A stretch of DNA of 5,253 nucleotides from an uncultured Ruminococcus sp. Lineage in GTDB: Bacteria; Bacillota; Clostridia; Oscillospirales; CAG-272. The translations under genes were made by a program, and so were the position numbers. The notes beneath the pieces were generated by a model. The model did no database searches, had not been told where the DNA came from, and was given only the letters and a program-made list of their open reading frames with translations. The stretch lies in NCBI GenBank assembly GCA_902765885.1, contig CACXBN010000051.1:1-5253 (forward strand). The letters run 5' to 3'. Of this stretch, positions 1-5,253 are shown in pieces; position 1 is the stretch's first letter, and the number at the start of each line of letters is the position of its first letter.

Positions 1-69
1 GCTCTGCCTTGGTATCCCGAATTTCTGAGGTAAATCCGTGCGTATAAATCCGATTTGCTCAATAATCAT
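1..69 (-). CDS. trmO: TrmO-family tRNA (t6A37) N6-methyltransferase, N-terminal fragment
   Basis: Reading the minus strand from an ATG at 69 down to base 1 gives 23 codons with no stop. They include IGFIRTDLPQKFGIPRQS, which matches the N-terminal signature of the TrmO/YaeB (UPF0066, formerly TsaA) family: an I-G-x-I-x-T/S start followed by KFGIPRQ. Known members use S-adenosylmethionine to methylate the N6 of t6A at position 37 of certain tRNAs, giving m6t6A. The gene continues past the left edge, so the rest of the beta-barrel domain cannot be seen. A purine-rich stretch GGCGGTGGA (minus strand, 81 to 73) lies 3 nt upstream of the ATG and is a plausible ribosome binding site, though its spacing is short. 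No clear minus-strand promoter was found. The gene is divergent from nusB. The family call rests on a short but distinctive motif. Confidence 0.8.
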   Translation of the reverse strand, partial: MIIEQIGFIRTDLPQKFGIPRQS

Positions 70-191
70 TAATCCACCGCCGATGATTTGAAAAAATGAA
101 TAAAAATTAAAATAACTATTTAATAGAAAAAGTTTAAAACAACAAAACAATTGTACAAAACAGTAAAAACAAGGATTTTTTGCTCTTAAAA

Positions 192-215
192 AATATTCAT
201 TTTTTCATGAATATT
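192..215. repeat. AT-rich inverted repeat upstream of the nusB promoter
   Basis: AATATTCAT (192-200) and ATGAATATT (207-215) are perfect 9-bp inverted arms around a 6-nt loop. The right arm ends 12 bp before the -35 box of the nusB promoter. It could be an operator or activator site. Read on the minus strand, the hairpin is followed directly by a T run (191-188), so it could also act as a weak terminator-like element ahead of trmO. Each arm contains only one G/C pair, so RNA hairpin stability would be low. Chance occurrence in AT-rich DNA is possible. Confidence 0.4.
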
Positions 216-227
216 CAGCTTTATACA

Positions 228-256
228 TTGACTTTGTAACCCATATGCGTTATAAT
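228..256 (+). promoter_or_regulatory. Predicted sigma-A promoter for the nusB operon
   Basis: TTGACT (228-233, five of six matches to the -35 consensus) is separated by exactly 17 bp from a perfect TATAAT -10 box (251-256). Transcription would be expected to start near 263, giving a leader of about 50 nt before nusB. It is the only strong plus-strand promoter seen in the window. The downstream genes overlap or nearly abut, so it probably drives the whole operon. No long structured leader, riboswitch or T-box is evident in the short untranslated region. Confidence 0.8.
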
Positions 257-311
257 TCAGCGAATAATCGGTGTATTATACTTTCAGCTGACACATGTAA
301 CGGAGAACAAA

Positions 312-764
312 ATGCCAGACAAGACCAAACTTTCAAGACATGAGAGCCGTGAGCTCGCATACAAGCTTATTTTTGCGTTTGATTTCAACAGAGAAGAGAA
401 CCCTGAAGATCTGTACAATACATATATAGAAGAAAGCGGAGAGCTCTCATCGGAGATCTCGCATGAGCTGTTTGCGGGAACCGCGGGCAATATTGAAAAG
501 ATAGATATAATTATACAGGAATACTCTCCTACCAGAAAGGTCTCCCGTATAGCCAAAGCCGCAGTCACTGCGCTTAGACTTGCAATCTATGAAATGACCA
601 GGGAAGAAAATCCGACACCTGCCGTAGTTGCCATTAACGAGGCCATGGAACTCGTAAAGGAATACGGAGACGAAAAATCTCCTTCATTCGTCAATGGCGT
701 ACTCAACAAATTCGCCCGCGATCGCGGACTTATAGCAGAAACCAAAAGCAGGGAAAATGAATAA
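312..764 (+). CDS. nusB: Transcription antitermination factor NusB
   Basis: This 150-residue protein has the usual length and features of NusB, an all-helical cytoplasmic factor. NusB pairs with NusE (ribosomal protein S10), binds boxA RNA and helps RNA polymerase read through rRNA operons. The N-terminal helix begins SRHESRELAYKLIFAFDF (residues 8-25), matching the R-x-x-A/S-R-E-x-A region. The family's C-terminal core is clear: RIAKAAVTALRLAIYEM (79-95), then VVAINEAMELVKEYG (105-119) and SPSFVNGVLNKFA (123-135). These correspond to the L-R-L-A-x-Y-E, V-A-I-N-E-A and F-V-N-G-V-L signatures. The ATG is preceded by GGAG (302-305) at a spacing of 6 nt. The gene is first behind the predicted promoter, and its last 8 nt overlap the next gene. 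Nothing looks truncated. Confidence 0.95.
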   Translation: MPDKTKLSRHESRELAYKLIFAFDFNREENPEDLYNTYIEESGELSSEISHELFAGTAGNIEKIDIIIQEYSPTRKVSRIAKAAVTALRLAIYEMTREENPTPAVVAINEAMELVKEYGDEKSPSFVNGVLNKFARDRGLIAETKSRENE

Positions 765-1752
765 AAAATACTACATAGGTATCGACACAAGCAATTATAC
801 CACATCTGTTTCCTTATGTAAGGGGTTTGACGAAATATTGTTGAACAGCAAAAAAATGCTTGAAGTCGAAAAAGGGGAAAGAGGGCTCAGACAGAGTGAC
901 GCAGTTTTTCAGCATGAAAAAAATCTGCCGGAGTCTATCGGTGAACTTGAAAAAATACTGGATGAAACGGGATGCAGAAAAGATATAGCTGCAGTTGGGT
1001 GTTCTTCAGTCCCCAGAGATACAGAGGGGTCATATATGCCGTGCTTCCTGCCCGGAATTGCTGCGGCGACATCGATTTCAGCCGCACTTGGTGTCCCGTT
1101 ATACAGGTTTTCGCACCAGACAGGACATGTTGTGTCAGCAGTCTTTTCGTCATATGGAAGTGATTTTGAGTTGTTGAAGTCACGCTTTGCCGCTTTTCAT
1201 GTTTCAGGCGGAACCACGGAGGTTCTGATGTGTACTCCCGGCAGGGATGCAAACAGTGTTACATCAACTGTCGTTAACATAGAAAAATTAGGCGGAACAA
1301 AGGATATCAGCTGCGGGAAAGCAGTTGACAGAATTGGAGTCCGTATGGGTTTCGATTTTCCGAGCGGAAGATACATGGACAGCGCGGCTTGCGGATACGG
1401 AGGAGAGATCCCCGTGCCGCACATTTCGGTCGACGGTTTTTCTTTCAACATGTCCGGGCTTGAAAACAAAGCCGTACAACTGTATGAAGAGAGCATGGAT
1501 ACCGGGAAAGTCGCATGCTATGTCCTTTCGTTTATCTCTGAAACACTTGAAAAAATCACTGTGAATCTTTTGAATGAATATGGCGAGATACCGGTAATAT
1601 ATTCCGGCGGAGTGATGAGTTCGGTGTTTTTAAGAAACAGGCTTTCAAAATACGGGAGATTTGCGTCTCCTGAACTTTCTTCCGACAATGCAGCCGGAAT
1701 TGCTTTAAGCGCTGCTATTAAGGATGGTGGATATTATGCTGCAGAACAGTGA
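757..1752 (+). CDS. TsaD/Kae1-family (peptidase M22-like) protein, divergent paralogue
   Basis: This 331-residue protein has the full-length ASKHA-type fold pattern of the TsaD/Kae1/Gcp family, once annotated as O-sialoglycoprotein endopeptidase. Landmarks are an N-terminal phosphate loop, YIGIDTSNYTTS (6-17), a metal-type motif HQTGH (120-124), VSGGTTEV (149-156), a G-G-T-K-D...G-K-A-V-D-R block (179-192), FSFNMSGLENKAV (228-240), YSGGVMSSVFLRNRL (282-296) and SSDNAAGIA (308-316). His120, His124 and Asp310 match the three metal ligands of TsaD. The usual ETSCDET and SGGHTE motifs are changed to DTSNYTT and SGGTTE, so this looks like a paralogue rather than the essential t6A synthase. Canonical TsaD joins the threonylcarbamoyl group to tRNA A37 together with TsaB and TsaE; whether this protein does so is unknown. 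It overlaps nusB by 8 nt and xseA by 17 nt. Proteins of this type beside xseA are, from memory, common in Clostridia. Confidence 0.85.
   Translation: MNKKYYIGIDTSNYTTSVSLCKGFDEILLNSKKMLEVEKGERGLRQSDAVFQHEKNLPESIGELEKILDETGCRKDIAAVGCSSVPRDTEGSYMPCFLPGIAAATSISAALGVPLYRFSHQTGHVVSAVFSSYGSDFELLKSRFAAFHVSGGTTEVLMCTPGRDANSVTSTVVNIEKLGGTKDISCGKAVDRIGVRMGFDFPSGRYMDSAACGYGGEIPVPHISVDGFSFNMSGLENKAVQLYEESMDTGKVACYVLSFISETLEKITVNLLNEYGEIPVIYSGGVMSSVFLRNRLSKYGRFASPELSSDNAAGIALSAAIKDGGYYAAEQ
1726..1731 (+). promoter_or_regulatory. Ribosome binding site that favours the xseA start at 1736
   Basis: GGTGGA (1726-1731) lies 4 nt before the ATG at 1736, inside the 3' end of the TsaD-like gene. The alternative in-frame ATG at 1724 has AGG directly against it with no spacing, which makes it a poor initiator. 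The 1736 start also removes only four residues and leaves the conserved OB-fold region intact. Confidence 0.55.
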
Positions 1753-2992
1753 ACTTGGCGGGGCGGCTGAGAGAAGGCCGGTATCCGTTTCCGAACTCAA
1801 CAATTCGGTAAAACTGTTGCTGGAATCACAGCCGTCTTTCAGCGGAATCGTTGTGGAAGGCGAGATATCGAGCGTTTCATTCAAAGGCGGACATATGTAT
1901 TTTGCTCTAAGCGATTCAGCGAGTATAGTGAATTGTATTATGTGGAGAAGCAGGCTTTACAGCATTTCTTTCAAACCGGAGATAGGTAAAAAAGTCATCT
2001 TGACAGGCAGTATCAATGTGTATCCCGCGAACGGTACATATTCCCTTATCTGCGATTCTCTCAAGGAGAAAAACGAGTCCGGGGACCTTTATGAGGCTTT
2101 TGAGAAACTTAAGCTCAAGCTCGCTTCAGAAGGACTCTTCGATAATTCACGGAAGAAACCGATCCCCGGTTTTCCGGAAAGAGTCGGAATAATCACGTCA
2201 TCAAGCGGTGCAGCGGTCCACGACATTCTGAAAAACGCAAAGGAAACGGGATCACTGTCCGAAGTCATACTCTATGATGCATCCGTTCAGGGAGTAAATG
2301 CCCCGGCTGAACTGTCATCCGGTATACGATATTTCAATAATACCGATTCGGTGGATGTGATCATAATAGGGCGTGGAGGCGGAAGCATCGAGGATCTTAA
2401 CGCATTTAACGACGAAAATCTGGCGAGAAGCATCGGAGCCTCCCATATTCCCGTTATTTCATGCGTCGGACACGAGCAGGATTTTACTATTTGTGATTTT
2501 GTGGCAGATTTGCGCTGTCTTACACCTACGGCTGCCGGACAGGTCGTTTTTCCGGATCTGGATGTTATCAGAGACTATATAAGCGATCTGTATGAAAAAG
2601 AACTGCACAGTATAAAAAGCCTTGTTGACACTTGGAAGGCAAAATTGGCTCGTGAATCCGAATCGCGATATCTGAAGGACCCCGAAAGCAATATCAATGA
2701 TAAAAGGCAGTCGCTTGCGATCATGTCAGAACGGCTTGACGTTGCAGAGAACAACATCTCAAGGCTGAAGAAAGCGGAACTTAAGAATTTTACTGAAAAT
2801 CTTAATATGCTAAATCCTCTTTCGGTCATCAGCAGAGGCTTCAGCGCGGTGTATGATGACTGCGGCAGGCTTGTCAGATCGACTGAAGATGTCGGCAAAG
2901 GTGACTTAATAAACATAAAGGTAACAGACGGAAATATAAAGGGAATTGTCACTGAAGTGAGCAAAACCGGAAAGGCGGCTGAAAATGGATGA
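1736..2992 (+). CDS. xseA: Exodeoxyribonuclease VII large subunit
   Basis: XseA is the catalytic subunit of exonuclease VII, which degrades single-stranded DNA from either end to oligonucleotides and acts in repair. With the start at 1736 the protein has 418 residues, somewhat shorter than the roughly 450 of E. coli or B. subtilis. The N-terminal OB-fold runs from VSVSELNNSVKLLLE (16-30) through VEGEISSVSFKGGHMYFAL (40-58). The catalytic domain has VGIITSSSGAAVHDIL (150-165), the hallmark GRGGGSIEDLNAFND (212-226) and PVISCVGHEQDFTICDFVAD (239-258), followed by TPTAAG (264-269). A reduced charged helical region (about 280-355) probably explains the shorter length. The C-terminus carries the typical LNPLSVISRGFSAVYD (359-374) and a small beta-rich tail. 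It overlaps xseB by 8 nt, which fits co-expression of the two subunits. An ATG at 1724 would add four residues. Confidence 0.95.
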   Translation: MLQNSELGGAAERRPVSVSELNNSVKLLLESQPSFSGIVVEGEISSVSFKGGHMYFALSDSASIVNCIMWRSRLYSISFKPEIGKKVILTGSINVYPANGTYSLICDSLKEKNESGDLYEAFEKLKLKLASEGLFDNSRKKPIPGFPERVGIITSSSGAAVHDILKNAKETGSLSEVILYDASVQGVNAPAELSSGIRYFNNTDSVDVIIIGRGGGSIEDLNAFNDENLARSIGASHIPVISCVGHEQDFTICDFVADLRCLTPTAAGQVVFPDLDVIRDYISDLYEKELHSIKSLVDTWKAKLARESESRYLKDPESNINDKRQSLAIMSERLDVAENNISRLKKAELKNFTENLNMLNPLSVISRGFSAVYDDCGRLVRSTEDVGKGDLINIKVTDGNIKGIVTEVSKTGKAAENG

Positions 2993-3212
2993 TAAATATA
3001 CTTTTGAAGAAGCGATGAGCAGACTCGAAGAGATAGTCAAAGCTCTTGAAACGGGCAAGGCATCGCTTGACGATTCACTTGAGCTCTTTGAAGAAGGCGT
3101 CAAACTGGTGCGCTTCTGCAACGGCAAACTTGAGAACGCTGAACTCAAAATAAAAAAGCTTACCGCTTCAAAAACAGGTGATGTCTCGGAATCGGATTTC
3201 GAGACCGTGTAA
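2985..3212 (+). CDS. xseB: Exodeoxyribonuclease VII small subunit
   Basis: This 75-residue protein is XseB, the small helical subunit that binds the long helical arm of XseA in several copies per large subunit. It shows the family pattern FEEAMSRLEEIVKALETGKA (7-26), then SLDDSLELFEEGVKLVRFCN (27-46) and KLENAELKIKKL (48-59): two amphipathic helices forming a hairpin. The C-terminal 15 residues are acidic and probably disordered. The ATG lies within the end of xseA (ATGGATGA, 8-nt overlap). GGCGG at 2974-2978 provides a moderate binding site 6 nt upstream. Length and motifs are normal for the family. Confidence 0.95.
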   Translation: MDDKYTFEEAMSRLEEIVKALETGKASLDDSLELFEEGVKLVRFCNGKLENAELKIKKLTASKTGDVSESDFETV

Positions 3213-3231
3213 TACTGTTTGAAAGGACAAT

Positions 3232-4140
3232 ATGACCATGGATGAAAACATTACAGTCGGCAACAATATTGAAAATGTACTCAGAGAAAACGCCGAAAAG
3301 ATAGAAAATGCTCTTATAGGTTTCCTGGCGGATGAAAACGCGGGCTCGACCGTTACTACAGAGGCAATGAGATATTCCACCCTCGGCGGAGGAAAAAGGA
3401 TAAGGGCTTTCCTTGTCATGGAATTCTGCAGAATGTTCGGAGGGAAAGAAGAAGCGGCAATTCCTTTTGCCTGCGCCCTTGAGTGCATGCACGCGTCGTC
3501 CCTGATTCATGACGACCTTCCTTGCATGGACGATGATTCGCTGAGACGCGGCAAACCTTCATGCCATGTCCAGTTCGGCGAGGCCGAAGCTCTTCTTGCC
3601 GGTGACGGACTTATGGTCTTTGCCTTTGAACTCTGTGCATCAAACAAATATGTATCAGACAGGGCGGTAAAACTGGCAACGGCGACTCTTGCTCACCAGT
3701 CCGGTGCCATGGGCATGATGTGCGGCCAGACCATAGATATCTCCAACAGCGTGGAGTCATATGACGAGCTGAAAAAAATGTATCTCAAAAAAACCGGAGC
3801 TCTTATCAAGGCAGCATGCATGCTCGGATATTTTGCCGCAATAGACAGACCATCCGGAAGCGACCTTGAAAACATAAGGCTGTACGCAGACGCGATCGGA
3901 CTGGCTTTCCAGATACATGATGATATTCTTGATGTCAAAAGTGACACATCAACACTCGGAAAAAATGTCGGCAGCGATGAAAAGAACAATAAAAAGACGG
4001 TACTATCATTCATGAGCATGAATGAAGCCGAAGACGAAGAAACACTACTCACTCTTCTTGCCATAGAAGCTGTGTCGCATTACGAGAACAGCAAAAATCT
4101 GTGTGACCTGGCGTTATGGCTGCTTGCAAGGAAAAAATGA
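3232..4140 (+). CDS. ispA: Short-chain trans-polyprenyl diphosphate synthase (IspA family; FPP or GGPP synthase)
   Basis: This 302-residue enzyme condenses isopentenyl diphosphate with allylic diphosphates in the cytoplasm, supplying precursors for undecaprenyl lipid carriers and quinones. Motifs in order are GGGKRIRAFLV (52-62, isopentenyl diphosphate binding), the first aspartate-rich motif DDLPCMDDD (94-102) followed by RRGKPS (105-110), GQTIDIS (165-171), KKTGALIKAA (186-195), the second aspartate-rich motif in GLAFQIHDDILD (223-234), and LGKNVGSDEKNNKKT (242-256). The six-residue spacing DDxxxxD is typical of bacterial type II FPP synthases and some GGPP synthases. Unusually, position -5 before the first motif is Ser89, where farnesyl synthases such as E. 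coli IspA have Tyr, so a product longer than C15 is possible. AAAGGA (3222-3227) precedes the ATG at 3232; an in-frame ATG at 3238 is an alternative start. The gene lies 19 nt after xseB. Confidence 0.93.
   Translation: MTMDENITVGNNIENVLRENAEKIENALIGFLADENAGSTVTTEAMRYSTLGGGKRIRAFLVMEFCRMFGGKEEAAIPFACALECMHASSLIHDDLPCMDDDSLRRGKPSCHVQFGEAEALLAGDGLMVFAFELCASNKYVSDRAVKLATATLAHQSGAMGMMCGQTIDISNSVESYDELKKMYLKKTGALIKAACMLGYFAAIDRPSGSDLENIRLYADAIGLAFQIHDDILDVKSDTSTLGKNVGSDEKNNKKTVLSFMSMNEAEDEETLLTLLAIEAVSHYENSKNLCDLALWLLARKK
4128..4132 (+). promoter_or_regulatory. Ribosome binding site that favours the tlyA start at 4137
   Basis: AAGGA (4128-4132) lies 4 nt before the ATG at 4137, in the last codons of ispA. 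It supports an ATGA stop/start overlap with ispA. It makes the in-frame ATG at 4116 less likely, because that start would add seven residues before the RLD-type N-terminus usual for TlyA. Confidence 0.65.
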
Positions 4141-4928
4141 GACTTGATTTATTTCTGACGGAAAAAGGCTATTCTCAAAGCAGAACAAGAGCAGCAGCTC
4201 TTATAAAATCAGGCTGCGTCAGTGTGAACGGACGGACAGCAAACAAAGTGTCGGCGGAAGTGACGGAAGATGATCGGATAGAAATAGTGAATAAAGAGCC
4301 TGAGGCGGATTATGTTAGCAGGGGAAGAATAAAGCTGGAAGCTGCCGTAAAAAGATTTTCAGTTGATGCCGAAGGCAGGGTATGCGCTGACATAGGCGCA
4401 TCAACAGGCGGTTTTACTGAGTGCCTCCTGTCACACGGTGCAGTACGGGTTTATGCGGTCGACTCCGGACACGGGCAGCTGGCCGTGTCGCTTGCGAAAG
4501 ATGAAAGAGTAGTAAATCTCGAAGGAGTAAACGCGAGATATATAAGTGATAAAATGATTCCCGAAAGATGCTCTTTGGTCGTCTGCGATGTATCATTCAT
4601 CTCACAGACACTTTTGTTTGATTCCTTAACGGGGATCATAACTGACGGAGGAGACTATATAGGACTCATAAAACCGCAGTTTGAATGCGGCAGACAGGCC
4701 CTGAATAAAAAGGGAATAGTCAAAGACCCGCATGATCACATTTTTGCAATAAAAAAAGTAGTAGATGCCCTCAGCGTTTCCGGTTTTATACCTCGTGGAA
4801 TCATGAAGTCGCCTGTTTCAGGCGGAGACGGCAACACTGAATATCTCGTATATGCAGGATACAATAAAGGGCAGAACAATTTAGATGAAAAAACAATCAA
4901 GGAGGTCGTACTTGAACGCTCCTGTTAA
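4137..4928 (+). CDS. tlyA: TlyA-family rRNA (cytidine-2'-O)-methyltransferase
   Basis: TlyA uses S-adenosylmethionine to methylate the ribose 2'-O of cytidines in 23S rRNA (C1920) and, in some members, 16S rRNA (C1409). The old label haemolysin is historical. With the start at 4137 the protein has 263 residues. An S4 RNA-binding domain comes first (RLDLFLTEKGYSQSRTRAA, 2-20; then IKSGCVSVNG, 23-32). An FtsJ-type methyltransferase domain follows, with SRGRIKL (61-67), the cofactor loop DIGASTGGFTE (85-95), AVDSGHGQLA (107-116), DVSFIS (151-156), LIKPQFECGR (177-186) and GNTEYL (232-237). Lys66, Asp151, Lys179 and Glu235 occupy the K-D-K-E catalytic tetrad, each three positions before its counterpart in Mycobacterium TlyA as I remember it. 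A charged C-terminal tail (243-263) resembles the helix of the longer, dual-site TlyA type, but substrate range is not certain. It overlaps ispA by 4 nt and nadK by 17 nt. Confidence 0.94.
   Translation: MRLDLFLTEKGYSQSRTRAAALIKSGCVSVNGRTANKVSAEVTEDDRIEIVNKEPEADYVSRGRIKLEAAVKRFSVDAEGRVCADIGASTGGFTECLLSHGAVRVYAVDSGHGQLAVSLAKDERVVNLEGVNARYISDKMIPERCSLVVCDVSFISQTLLFDSLTGIITDGGDYIGLIKPQFECGRQALNKKGIVKDPHDHIFAIKKVVDALSVSGFIPRGIMKSPVSGGDGNTEYLVYAGYNKGQNNLDEKTIKEVVLERSC
4899..4906 (+). promoter_or_regulatory. Strong ribosome binding site for nadK
   Basis: AAGGAGGT (4899-4906) is a near-perfect Shine-Dalgarno sequence lying within the tlyA 3' end. It ends 5 nt before the TTG at 4912 and identifies this non-AUG codon as the nadK start. 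It is the strongest ribosome binding site in the window, which may compensate for the weak start codon. Confidence 0.8.
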
Positions 4929-5253
4929 AAAAATCATACTGATCCCGAATCCCAGGAAGGAAATATCCCCTGAAAAAATATGCAGCATTATTTCAAGACT
5001 GCATCATGCCGGCTGTGATATCGGATATTATGCAGAAGACGGTTCCTCACTGCCGGAGTTCACACATGCTGTTGATGATGCAGGGTTTTCAGAAGCGGAT
5101 GCCGCCCTTGTCCTCGGCGGAGACGGATCAATCATAGAAGCCGTACATAAAACAATGAAGTACGGAATTCCGGTTGTAGGAATAAATTTCGGACATGTGG
5201 GATACCTCACCGAAATAGAAGACGGTGAAAGCGATCTGCTGGAGAAACTGGCA
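4912..5253 (+). CDS. nadK: NAD kinase, N-terminal part (TTG start)
   Basis: The frame is open from a TTG at 4912 to the window end, giving 114 of the roughly 280-290 residues expected. NAD kinase phosphorylates NAD to NADP with ATP (or polyphosphate) in the cytoplasm. The N-terminus KKIILIPNPRKE (6-17) fits the first beta strand of the fold. The key motif GGDGS (69-73) within LVLGGDGSIIEA (66-77) carries the conserved catalytic Asp71 and the ATP/NAD-binding loop. It is followed by the family signature GINFGHVGYLTE (90-101), close to the usual GINxGxLGFLTE. The more C-terminal substrate-binding motifs lie beyond the right edge. No suitable ATG is present near the start, and the strong site AAGGAGGT points to TTG. 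The gene overlaps tlyA by 17 nt, the usual tlyA-nadK neighbourhood of Firmicutes. Confidence 0.93.
   Translation, partial: MNAPVKKIILIPNPRKEISPEKICSIISRLHHAGCDIGYYAEDGSSLPEFTHAVDDAGFSEADAALVLGGDGSIIEAVHKTMKYGIPVVGINFGHVGYLTEIEDGESDLLEKLA

Noticed and set aside
80..200. Possible minus-strand promoter for trmO (TATTAA and TACAAT boxes with TTGTTT-like elements)
   Set aside because: The region is so AT-rich that partial boxes occur by chance, and no pair has both good matches and a 16-18 bp spacer.
257..311. Riboswitch or structured leader ahead of nusB
   Set aside because: The predicted leader is only about 50 nt. It contains short palindromes (CAGCTG, ACATGT) but no stable hairpin, terminator or known riboswitch core.
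1724..1735. Upstream ATG as the xseA start
   Set aside because: The purine motif abuts this ATG with no spacing, while GGTGGA is well placed for the ATG at 1736. The extra four residues are not part of the conserved domain.
2575..2964. Minus-strand open frame of 129 codons opposite xseA
   Set aside because: It lies wholly within xseA, whose protein matches its family along the whole length. The minus-strand product is Ser/Leu-rich and low-complexity, with no recognisable motif.
3693..4064. Minus-strand open frame of 123 codons opposite ispA
   Set aside because: It is antisense to conserved motifs of the prenyl synthase, and its product is Ser-rich without family features. The same reasoning removes the minus-strand frames at 284-568, 935-1252, 1197-1496, 3160-3510 and 5028-5210.
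4116..4136. Upstream ATG as the tlyA start
   Set aside because: AAGGA is placed for the ATG at 4137, and the TlyA N-terminus normally begins with an R-L-D type sequence just after the Met. The longer form would also overlap ispA by 25 nt.
1..5253. Mobile elements, CRISPR arrays, tRNA or rRNA genes, phage-defence genes
   Set aside because: The window is almost entirely filled by recognised housekeeping genes. I saw no spaced repeats, transposase or RNA-gene motifs.

Overview
The window is a compact run of bacterial housekeeping genes, most like a Clostridia-type Firmicute and possibly an Oscillospirales/Ruminococcaceae relative. The grounds are the gene order nusB – Kae1/TsaD-like – xseA – xseB – ispA – tlyA – nadK, strong Shine-Dalgarno sequences, a consensus sigma-A promoter in an AT-rich intergenic region, and moderate GC in the genes. 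The taxonomic call is inferred from gene order and protein similarity recalled from memory; no search was run.

Layout. Bases 1-69 (minus strand) hold the first 23 codons of a trmO-like tRNA methyltransferase gene that runs off the left edge. Bases 70-311 are an AT-rich divergent intergenic region. It contains a clear plus-strand promoter (TTGACT, 17 bp, TATAAT) and, just upstream, a 9-bp-arm inverted repeat. From 312 to the right edge, seven genes run on the plus strand and probably form one operon. They are nusB (312-764), a divergent TsaD/Kae1-family gene (757-1752), xseA (1736-2992), xseB (2985-3212), a short-chain polyprenyl synthase gene of the ispA family (3232-4140), tlyA (4137-4928) and the 5' part of nadK (from a TTG start at 4912). 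Every junction overlaps by 4-17 nt except xseB/ispA, which has a 19-nt gap, so translational coupling is likely along the operon.

The genes do not form one pathway. They are a familiar growth-linked cluster: rRNA antitermination (NusB), DNA repair and recombination (exonuclease VII, both subunits), isoprenoid chain elongation (IspA), rRNA 2'-O-methylation (TlyA) and NADP supply (NadK). Many Firmicutes carry dxs between ispA and tlyA. Here it is absent, and the ispA stop overlaps the tlyA start.

I see no mobile element, CRISPR array, RNA gene or evidently novel system. The best leads are three. The prenyl synthase has Ser where farnesyl diphosphate synthases have an aromatic chain-length residue. 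The TsaD paralogue keeps the metal-site residues but has altered signature motifs. A TrmO-like gene (which acts on t6A) lies divergently across the promoter from that TsaD paralogue.
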